NCBI RefSeq assembly: GCF_014839805.1 | Contig: NC_051120.1 | Location: 310,001-374,000 of the forward strand | Length of the DNA stretch: 64,000 bases | Origin: Manduca sexta | Lineage: Eukaryota > Arthropoda > Insecta > Lepidoptera > Sphingidae | Direction: 5' to 3' | Shown here: positions 46,409-58,400 of the stretch, one piece after another | Layout of the letters: each line of letters starts with the position of its first letter | Numbering within the stretch: position 1 is the first letter of the stretch | The notes under the pieces: generated by a model | Database searches by the model: none | Seen by the model: only the letters and a program-made list of their open reading frames with translations | What the model was told of the DNA's origin: nothing | Made by a program: the position numbers and the translations under genes

Positions 46409-49400
46409 CTGTAAATGTAAACCACTCTAATGCTACATTGCTGAGTTAAGCTAGGGAAGTAAAATTCCTTTTTATATCGTTAATTTATTTAAGAGACTAA
46501 AAGTTAATTGTTACTCACGTTATTTTGTTCGGACAGGCCTAGTAGGTCGGCGGTGAGGTTGCCGTTGTTCGGCGTCGGGTTCAAAACTGTTGAACTCGTT
46601 ACAGACTCTTGCGCCACTTGCGTTACTTCCACCTGAAGAGACATTACAACAAAAATTAGACCTAATCTAATAGGCAATATGTGTCAAGATATTTTTTTTA
46701 TGGGCATAGTAATGTGACTTCACATCACCTGATGGTAAGTGGAGGGTTGTCCAGACAACTTTGACTAACGAGAGATGATTATCCTTCGTCATTCGACACA
46801 ATTACGCCGGTCTATATCAAACAAGATACAACCAAAGTGATTCCGGAACGCGGCATATTTACTTGAGGCACTATGCCGGGTGTTACCACCTTATGTATGG
46901 TAATCGCTATCTGGTCGAATTCGCATCCGCCGCAAAATATATAACGGGACTTTCATCCCGAAAATATATATTTTTACTCAGACGGTGCCGCGGACAAAAG
47001 CTAGTAACAATATAAACTACCTGACTAGTGTTGAATCCCAACAGATCCCCAGTGGCGATGTTGCCGTTGTCCTGCGCGGCTGATTCCTGGACGGCTGGCA
47101 CTGGCGCTGACTCCTGGACGGACTCTACTGCAGGAACTGTTTCCGTTGGGACGGTAGTCGCTTCAGGAACTACGGGCGCGGGCTCGGAGACCGCGGGAGT
47201 GGGTTCTGGAGCTGGCGCAGCTACTGGCGCGGGAACTGAAGGAGTAGCTTCAGAAGCTGCTGCGGGGGCGGGGGTGGTGGCGGGGGCCTCCTGCGCGGGG
47301 GGAGGGGCCGCGGCAGGGGCGGGAGCGGGGGCGGCCGGCTTGTCTTGCTGCTTCTGTTCTTCTGCTTGCTGGAAATGGGAATAATACAATGGTGTTATAA
47401 ATATTCAACCAAGAATCGACACGATGGTTATCTGTCTAAATTGCTAAAATGTAAACAAATTAGTGGGCCAGGCAAAGGGCTTTCCACGTCCCACGTAAAC
47501 CGCATTTTAGGTTGATCGGATTATAAAAAGACGATAAATCAACTACAGTATTTATTTATAACATGTAATAGATAAATACAATCCAACAATAATTCAGTTG
47601 TAGCAGCGTAAACACGACTGACTGTCGAGTCAATCGTCCGGCCTTTTATATTGAATCAACTAGTATTATCATGCAACTTATAACTACCCGACGGATTGTA
47701 ATGTTACAGGATGCAAAATCTCATAGGTTCCTTAATCAGTACCACACACAAAATTTCAATCCTACACTGTTTATCCCATACCTTCCTAAGCCTAGTCCGC
47801 GCCATGATCGCCTCGACGCGTTGTTTCCGCAGCAGGCGTTCCTTCTCCTCCTTCTCGGCCTCCTCCCTGCGAAGCTTCTCCGCCTCCTCCGCGGCCTTAC
47901 GCTTCTCCTCCTCCTCGCGCAGCCTCGCTTGCTTCTCCGCTTCTTCGCGCAGTTTACGCTCCGCTTCTTCGCGCTCGAGTTGTTGTTGTGCCTGGAAAGA
48001 AGAAGGTCTCCATGAAGCCTGTTACTGATGAAATCTTTAAATGTAAAATTATCATCATCTGCTGTGATTACTTTACGGCTTGTCGTGTGTAATGAAATTA
48101 ATAAAAATAAGAACATAGATCCAGCACCATGCAAGTGATACCGTCAACAAAAACAATAATACCAGAGCGATTCAGTCGGAAGACCGTATCGTTAACAATT
48201 TTAGATAATTTTAAAGGTTGCGGATTCTGATTATTCTTTCTGCTAAAGCTGTAATATCAAATGACTGTACACACATTTATGGAATTATATAAGCGTGTGT
48301 CAAACGCGCAAGCGATGAAGATTTATTTATATTCATATAGACGCAATACGATTTGACGATGCATCTTTTACTTTCAACATAGTAGTGACACTGATAGTAC
48401 GGTTTTTTTTTGTAATAGGCATATGGCGTGTTCTCTCTCGATGGTCTAAGCTAACAGTAAGCGTGTGGAATGTACCTCAATGGCTTTTCTGAGCTTTTCC
48501 TCGTCCATGCGTCGCTGCAACTGTGCCAGCTCACGCGCCTCCTCCTCTTCGCGCCGCTGTCTCTCCTCCTCCAGCCGCTGTCTCTCCGCTTCCTCTTCCG
48601 CTTCGCGCTGCAGTCTGCTCATAACAGTAAGTAAAAATTTCAGTGGTTCGAAAGTATAAATACTACCTACTTGCCAGCCTGAGCTGGCTATTTTGATTTA
48701 TACCTTGTTATTTTTTATAAGTTTTATCCCTAATTTAAAAATGTCCATAGTTATATAGGTAATTTTAATTGTTATCTAGAAATAATAGTTAGTATTCCTA
48801 TACATTGTTTTGACGTATCATAAGTGCAACTTTGTACGCCTACGTGATAAATAAAGTATTTGAATTTAATATTTAATAACATTTATATGAGCGATCATAG
48901 CTTAGTTATATGCCGAGACATCAAGAGACATCGAGGTAAAGTGTATTCATTGTTAATTTCCGTTCATTTAACAATGAAAGAAAACATTGTGTGGAAAATT
49001 GAGAAGAATTTATAGGGTATACGAAGAGCATTTGCTTGTATGTCTGTGGAGTCGCACTATGCCCGTATGGTGGATTTAGTCTCAGGACTTAATCCACCAC
49101 GCGGGTGTCAGCAAGGGTCAGCCCGTGTGAGTGGTGTACCTCTGCCGCTCGAGCTCGGCCTGGCGCTCGAGCTCCTCGCGCGCGCGGCGGCGACGCTCGG
49201 CCAGCGCGGCCTTGGCCTGCTCCTCCGTCGTGATGCGCCGCGCTGACATCGACGCTGCAACACACACAACGTTATCAATATTATCTACTTTACATTTTTA
49301 TTTAATATATTAACGTCATCAAAACATGACAAGGACTATAAAAATTAATTCATCTATTAAAATAAGTAATACATCATATTTTTAAAACAAGTTTAGCCAG

Positions 49401-52400
49401 GGTAGGGGCACTTTTTAGAATTTGAGAAAAACATAACAATAATGATAGGTAGCGGCAATTGGCACACAAATCACAGCCAAAGCTATGACTGGCATTATTG
49501 CCAAAAACCATAGAAGCCACTAGTTGGTTTGGCTATGACTGGCATTGCCAAGGACCATAAACGGCAACAGACGGTAACCATCAACAGATCTGCTTTCTCA
49601 TCTATCGACTGACAGACGTATTGTATAAACTCAATTAATATTCAATCCGATCCCAAGAATAAACTAATCAAAACGTGTCGTTTGTTAGCGTATTCGAGCC
49701 ATATTCGCAATGAATTGTAAAAGGTATCAGAATCCTTTAAAACTCCCTCACCAGTCATTTCATTGTCATCAGTCTTCTCCTGCGAGGGCTCCTTTTCTTC
49801 CCTCTTCTCTTCCTTCACCTCCTTCTTCTCGACAGGCTTCTGTACTTCTACCTTCTGTTCGATCACCTTCTCCACTTGTTCGACTTTCGTTTCATCTTTC
49901 ATTTCCACCGACTCATTGTTCTCGATTGTCTGTAGGAAAGAGTTTAGCTACAATATTAATTTATATGATTGCACGATGGAGTTTCAGGACATACCAATCA
50001 CAATTTTTACAAAAATATTAAACAAAGCACACAATTGGAAAGCCCCAGGAACTGACCACATACACAATTACTGGTACAAAAAGTTTACCGCCTCACACCC
50101 TCTTCTATACAATCATATAAATAATTTTGTGAAAACGCCAACCTCAATGCCCACGTATTTCACCCAAGGTATTACATACATGCTGCCCAAAGATAATAAT
50201 GATCACCAAAATCCTTCAAAATACAGGCCTATTACATGTTTGCAGACAATATATAAAATACTTACTGGGTGTCTCTCAGAGCTTTTATATGACCACATTA
50301 TAACAAATAACATATTAGCAGAAGAACAAAAGGGTTGTCGCAAAAATAGCCAAGGATGCAAGGAACAATTAATAATAGACTCAGTCGCCATGAAACATGC
50401 CTTTACTAACAAAATAGATATCACACCATGTACATTGATTACCGCAAGGCCTTCGATTCAGTTCCTCACAGTTGGCTTTTATTTGTCCTAACACACTATA
50501 AAATACATCCATCCATTGCTACTTTTCTCAACCATACTATGCAGCTCTGGAACACTAAATTAAAAATAAATGGAAGCTCAAATATTCAAACTGAAACTAT
50601 CCCTATTCGCCGTGGTATATTCCAAGGAGACGCCCTCAGCCCTCTTTGGTTTTGCCTAGCTCTAAACCCTCTTTCTCTAATGTTAAACTCTACACAGTAC
50701 GGACTCCCATTGAAAGCAGGACAACAACAGCAAAACTAACACACCTCATGTATATGGATGACATAAAACTCTACAGCCAGACCAAGGAATCCTTACACCA
50801 ACTAGCAGATATCACACAAACCTTCTCTCGGGACATTCAAATGGAATTTGGTATAGATAAGTGCAAGACTTTCTCTATAGAAAATGGCACGATTCAAAAA
50901 ATAGTTTTATTCTGTCAACGGGATGCAGTATAGATGCCTTAGCAGATAACGAGCTATATAAGTATTTAGGCTTTCAACAGGCACTTGAAATAAACCAGAA
51001 ACTAACAAAAACAGAACTTATAAAAAAATATAAACATAGATTAAACATAATCCTCCGATCCCGATTAAACTCTAGAAATTTAATTAAAGCTATTAACACT
51101 TTCGCCATACCCATTTTATCTTACTCTTTTGGGATCATCCATTGGACACAAACCGACCTAAAAAAACTCCAAACTACTATTAATAACAAAATGACAGCCC
51201 ACAGGAAACACCACCCTAAAACTTGTACACAAAGATTGACGCTGCCCAGAAAAGCAGGAGGGAGAGGATTCATTGATATCACTAACCTACATAATAAACT
51301 AATCTCATCACTAAGGAAATACTTTCACACACGTTCTGAACACTCCGAATTGCACAAATTAACATCACTCACAGATAAACGGTTTACTCCTTTAAACCTA
51401 CACAATCGAAACATACAACGTAATGAACGCACTAAGGATCCCAAAACTAAAATCGAGGAATGGAAACAGAAGAGCCTTCATGGGAGACACTGGCACGACC
51501 TACAGCAGCCACATGTCGACAAATCAGCGTCGAACGCATGGCTGCAGAGAGGCGAGCTATTTCCAGAAACTGAAGGCTTTATGTTAGCCATCCAAGATCA
51601 GGTGATAGAAACCCGGAACTATCAAAAGCATATCATGCGCTTACCTAACCTGCCCACCGATATATGCCGTAGATGTTATAGCAGCTCTGAAACCATTCAG
51701 CACATAACTGGAGCCTGCCGATCCATAGCACAAACTGACTACAAACACCGTCATGACCAGGTCGCAGCTATAGTACACCAACATTTAGCCCACAGATATA
51801 AATTCATTACAGAAAAATGCCATATTATAAGTACACACCCACTAATGTCCTGGAAAACACAGAAGTTAAAATTTATTGGGACCGCACAATCATCACCGAC
51901 AAAACAATCCACTTCAACAGGCCTGACATAACAATTTTCCATAAACCCAGTAAAACTGTTTATCTCGTAGATATAGCAATTTGTAACACCCACAACATCG
52001 TAACTACACACAATGAAAAATAGCAAAATATACGGACCTAGCAATAGAACTCAAGACACAATGGAACGCAACTACAGTTAAAACTTTACCCATAGTAATT
52101 TCTTCCACCGGCGTCATACCTAAGTCACTCCATGCTAGTCTCTGCACCCTCAATATTCACAAATTTATCTTCATCCTTCTACAGAAAGCCGTAATTCTAA
52201 ATACATGCCGCATAGTCAGAAAATTTCTATCTCTTTCGTAATTATTTTCATATGCACTTGGCTTAGGCCCGTGCTAACCGTACCTCCGGATAGGAGAGAT
52301 TTAAAAAATAAAAATAAATAATAATAATAATAAAGCTTTATTTATTCCATACTTAGTTCAATAAACATGCAATAGGTGACTTATTTCTTTTAAAATTAAT

Positions 52401-55400
52401 TTAATTAAAGTTAATTTTTAAGTTATGGACCCCCTTCGGGTAAAAGCCTCCTCCAAGGAACTCCACTTATCTCTATCCTTCGCGACGCTTAACGCTACAT
52501 TATGTACCATATAGGACAGACTCAAGGTCTATATGGTGTAGGTTTCTTAGTCAAGAAGAAGCATAAAGAAAACATAATAAAATTTACAGGCATATCCGAG
52601 AGAGTCTGCATACTGGAAATAGAGTTAGAAAACAAACATTTTGCCATCATACAAGCATATGCGCCAACCGAAAGGTCTTCCCAGGAAAATATAGACAACT
52701 TCTACGCAGATCTAACAAAAGCTCATGACTCTATATCCACCAACAATATAATCATCATGGGAGATTTCAATGCACAGATAGGAACACCCAAAACCCACGA
52801 ACACGTAGTTGCTGGAAAACATGGCTATGGAAATAGAAGTCCAAGAGGAGACAGACTTATTCGGTACGCATATGAGTATAACCTAAAAATAGTGAATACC
52901 ATGTTCTCTTTGAGAGATGCGAACAGATGGACTTGGATATCTCCAGATAAGAACACTCGAAACGAAATTGATTACATTTTAACCACAAAACCTCACTTAT
53001 TCTCTAAATATGAAGTAATTAACAATTTCTCCTTTGGTTCTGATCACAGATTACTAAGAGCGACAATTAACTTTAAATCGACAAAAACAAGCAGACGAAA
53101 CTTTACAAACACACCAAAAACTCTTAAAACATTAGAGGAGCAAATACTATACATCGACAAATTAAAAAACTACATTCCAGATCTTATTTCTACCCAGGAA
53201 AATTATACTGCTGATGAATACCACACCAACATTACACAAGCAATATGCAGAAGTTTGCAAAATTCTGGCAGAAAGGAGAAGAAAAAAATCTTATCAGAAA
53301 AAGCTCTGGAGCTCATAAAACATAGAACCATACTTCAAAATAAACTTAATCTAACAAAAAGCGAAAAAGAAGAGCTGAAAACACTATACAAGCTAACAAA
53401 CAAAGAAATAAGAAGATGCTATGATATTCATAGAATGAATACTATACAGACACACTTAGAGAACTCTAGGTCTACAAAGAAAGCGCATAGAGAACTGGAT
53501 AAAACAAAGAAGTGGATTCCAACACTCTGTTCTGGCTTTACAAAGGTTAAATCTCGCAAGGAAATTATAAATATTGCTACAGATTTTTATGCAGACCTTT
53601 TTAGCCAACCAAACTCAACACAAAAAACACATACTGCACATCCTCATAACATCATTCTCCCTGTGCATAACTTTACAGAGCTTGAAATAATGAAACAAAT
53701 AATGAAACTTAAGTCAGATAAAAGCCCAGGACCCGACGGATTAACAAATGAATGTATCAAACTCGCAAGATTTCTCCTACTGACACCGATCACGATACTT
53801 TTGAACAAAGTGCTAGAAGAAGAAGTCGTACCACACACATGGACAGAGTCTGAAATAATTTTACTATACAAAAAAGGCGACCCCGCTGATATAACGAACT
53901 ACCGCCCAATTAGCCTCATGTCTTCGTTGTACAAGTTGTTTTCTTCATGTCTACTCGATAGGCTATCCCCTGCAATCGACGAGCACCAACCGATCGAACA
54001 GGCTGGATTCAGGAGCGGATTTAGCACTGTAGACCATATCCAAGTAGTTGATCAGGTGTTAGAGAAATATTTTGAATTCCGCCGTCCATTATATATAGCT
54101 TTTATTGACTATAAAAAAGCTTTTGACTCCATTACTCACGAAAGCATATGGGAATCATTAATCGAGTTAAAAATACACGTAAAATATATAAATATTCTGA
54201 AAAACATCTACGCCAATTGTACAGGTAGAGTCAAGTTGGACAGATCTGGAACAAAATTAATATATGCAGAGGCGTGAGACAAGGCGACCCCGTCTCTCCC
54301 AAACTGTTTATAGCAGTGCTCCAGCATGTAATGAAGAACCTACCATGGTCGAAGCAGGGAATTTATATGAACGGAAAATACCTAAGCCACCTACGGTTTG
54401 CAGATGACATTATTTTGTTTTCGGAATGCCCACATAACTTAAATAGCATGATAAATGACCTGAATACAGCTAGTATAAATGTAGGACTGGAAATGAATTT
54501 AAATAAAACGAAGGTCATGTCCAACAACCACGAGATACCAATATTGGTGGAAGGCACGCCTCTAGAGTTTGTGAAGGAGTACATATACCTGGGGAAAAGG
54601 ATATCGTTTGGCAAAGACAGAGGCGCGGAAGAAGTGAACAGAAGAGTAGCAACCACCTGGAAAAATTTCTGGGCCCATAAAGAAGTACTCAAATCGAATC
54701 TCCCACTGTCGACAAAGAAAATAGTCATGGATACAAACATACTCCCCTGTCTCACATATGGGTGCCAAACTTGGACATTCGACGCCACAACAAGGAAAAA
54801 AATCCAGACAACCCAAAGGAAAATGGAGAGAAGCTGCTTAGGCATAAAATTAAGAGATAGGGTAAAGTGTACCGACATCCGTAACATGACGGCGATAACT
54901 GATGCCTTGACTTTCTCGTTGAAAAGAAAATGGCAGTGGGCAGGCCATGTGGCCAGATATAAAGACGACAGGTGGACCTTACGTTCGCTAATGTGGAACG
55001 GTCCACGAGGTAAGAGAGCGAAAGGCCGACCGTGCGCCAGGTGGTCTGACGAGATCGTAGAGACGGCAGGCCGAGATTGGAAAAATATATAGCGGGACTT
55101 TTATCCCGGAAAACTCCTTTAAGCGGGCGAAACCGTGAGCAAAAGCTAATTTTCTAATAATCTGCAATTTTTTTGTCATTATAGTATTAGTGAGCTGTAA
55201 TAGAACCTGTTCCGTGTCGAGTTCCCGCTCGGTGACCTGCAGCGCCTGCAGCTTCTGCGTCACCTCCGCCGCGCTCACCTGGCTCTGCTCCGACACCACC
55301 GACGACTGCACACACATACACAAACACATCTTGTCAGATCACTTTCAACTCTAACGTATATTGGGCAGAATACAAATTTGGAAAGCAATTGAAAAAAATA

Positions 55401-58400
55401 GTCATTCAATTTACGATTGGGGTAAACGTGTATATTTTTACCCCAATGTAATCAATAATACTATTTTCACTACAGTTTGTTTAATAATAATTAATTAATT
55501 TCAGGATATAGCAGATATTCCTTCTTACTTCATAAGCCTGTGGACTAATTATTGCACTACTTAGTAAGTCACAATTTTTAATTATTGTTTTAGAATTGAT
55601 GATAATATTAAAACAAAATATACTTAGTCTGGCCATAAATACTGTTACACTTAATTATAAAAAAATATTACATTTGAATTTCGAATCTGTCATTTTTATA
55701 CGATTGTTCATTGTGTTTTCTCATTTTGGCGCCAATACATTGTAAAATATTTTGCGATATTAAAATGGTGTGGGGTGATAAAGAGAACCGAATCGCTGTG
55801 ATAGCATTACACAAAGTAGGTATGGAGCCAAATGCAATTTTTAAAACTCTCCATACACTTGGTATTAGTAAAATGTTTGTGTACCGGGCTATTAATAGGT
55901 ACAATGAGACCTCCTCTGTTTGTGACAGAAAAGATCTGGCCGTCCACGTAGTGTTCGTACGAAAAAGGTGGTCAAAGCAGTAAGGAAAGAATTCGAAGAA
56001 ATCCTGTCCGAAAGCAAAAGATTTTATCTCGGGAAATGAAGATAGCACCTAGAACCATGTCGCGTATTTTAAAAGATGACTTAGGACTTGCAGCCTATAA
56101 GAGACGCACTGGCCATTTCTTAACTGATAATTTAAAGAAGAATAGGGTGGTAAAATCGAAACAACTACTGAAGCGGTACGCAAAGGGAGGTCACAGAAAA
56201 ATTTTGTTTACGGATGAGAAAATTTTTACAATTGAGCAACATTTTAACAAACAAAATGACCGTATTTATGCTCAAAGCTCTAAGGAAGCTTCCCAATTAG
56301 TCGACAGAGTGCAACGTGGACATTATCCGACTTCAGTGATGGTTTGGTGGGGTGTTAGCTATGAAGGAGTGACTGAGCCATATTTTTGTGAAAAAGGTAT
56401 CAAAACATCGGCACAAGTGTATCAAGATACCATTCTTGAGAAGGTAGTTAAGCCCCTTAACATCACCATGTTCAATAACCAAGTATGGTCCTTCCAGCAA
56501 GACTCGGCGCCGGGTCATAAAGCTCGGTCCACGCAGTCTTGGTTGGAATCGAACGTTTCGGACTTCATCAGAGCTGAAGACTGGCCGTCGTCTAGTCCCG
56601 ATCTTAATCCGCTGGATTATGATTTGTGGTCAGTTTTAGAGAGTACAGCTTGCTCTAAACGCCATGATAATTTGAGTCCCTAAAACAATCTATACGATTG
56701 GCAGTGAAGAATTTTCCCATGGAAAGAGTGCGTGCTTCTATTGATAACTGGCCTCATCGTTTAAAGGACTGTATTGCAGCCAATGGAGACCACTTCGAAT
56801 AAGCTTTTTATATTTTTAATTGTTTTATATTTATGTATTAAACTGACACACTGTAAAAGTAATAAATGTTATTTGCAGTTAACAATTTTCTTTTTTCTTT
56901 ATTACAATATTTATGGCAAGACTAGGTATTTGATCACAAAACCAAATTAAATCTATTAGCCATCTTCAAAAGAGGAAGTTTTCAATTTAATACTATTTTT
57001 TTCTATTTATAAATAGGCTACATAGTGCACAGTAACGAGTGCGCTTACCTTATGCGGCACGTCCTTGTCCTGGCTCGGCTCTTTGGAGGCGGCGGGCGAC
57101 GGCGACAGCGTGCGGCCCGGCGACGCCGACAGAGACTTGCCGCGCGGAGTCTGAGGGGAAAACAAACTTTATTATGCACCTTTAGAGATCATTTTCGTTT
57201 AAAACACATTATAATATTTATCATATTCAACGAAAAAGATGTAAACAAATATGTTCAACAATTTTGTTTTAAATAATTACCATGATACGTGTCCTCTATT
57301 ATACAATTCTGATGATTTATATTATAATTATTTTTTAGAAAGTATGTCCAGCGTGGTGGACTAAGGCCTAATCCCTCTCAGTGACAGAGGCCCGTGTCCA
57401 ACAGTGAGACAGTATATAATACGGGGCTGATATTATTATTATAAATGGGTAACATTATATAAACGCAGCTATAATATTTATACTAACGATGTTGCTTTAC
57501 CTTATCATGTTCTTTGGGCTTTGGCTTTCTGTGTACTGGCGGTTTACCGTCTCCCGGCATTGCTGGAGTAGCTGCAACAAAAAGCTTTAGAGTCAAGTAC
57601 TTGGAGATTATATATTTTAAGATGTTCTTGACGAGCACAGAGTAAAGTATTGTATTGACTATTAGGTCAACGTCTAATTTTACATCAAATAAATTATCAC
57701 TTGATGTAAAATTTGACGTTGACTGATGTTGTTGATGTAAACTATAAGAATAATTTGAGTAAACAGGAAATTAAATTTGTAGCTATGAAAAATTTATTGA
57801 AAATATAATGTGCATATTTGTTTCAATTTGCATTCTAATACCCAAATTTTCCGACAATTAAACTTACAAATTATCAAAATCATTACATTGAACTTAAAAT
57901 CATGTAATTTAAGTTAGAATGAAAGCTGGAATAATTGAAAAGTATGTATGTTAGTATGTATGTTGTAGCTTAGTTGGGTGTGGAACGGACTGCCAAGACG
58001 AATGTCCGCAGGTTCAAATACCAAGGGTACACATCTCTAACTTTTCTAAAATCATTTGTGTATTGTTTGTGAATTTATCGTTTGCTTAAACAGTGAAGGA
58101 AAACATCGTGAGGAAACCTGCACATCTGAGAAGTTCTCTATAGGAATTTCGAAGGTGTGTGAAGTCTACCAATCCGCACTAGGCCAGCGTGGTGGACTAA
58201 GGCCTAATCCCTCTCAGTAGTAGAGGAGGCCCGTGCTCAGCAGTGGGCAAGTATATAATACAAGGCTGATATTATTATTATACTAGCTTTTGCCCGCGGC
58301 TCCGCCCGCGTTATAAAGTATTTCGGGCTAAAGGTTTTCCGTTATAAAAATTACACTATATATTTTCCCTGAAGCCTATGTTCTTCCCAGGGTCTCAAGC

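Noticed and set aside
46026..46430. 134-codon plus-strand ORF
   Set aside because: Shadow of the last ens exon; the minus strand has the splice sites and the continuous phase.
47028..48028. Plus-strand ORFs opposite 47021-47991
   Set aside because: Ser/Leu/Gly-rich antisense readings of the GC-rich ens exons.
49763..49960. N-terminal Ser/Phe-rich extension of the R4/Dong-like ORF
   Set aside because: It is the antisense of the ens exon 49752-49929 and joins the LINE frame by chance.
54363..55006. Minus-strand ORFs across the RTE-like LINE
   Set aside because: Antisense of a reverse transcriptase with intact motifs on plus.
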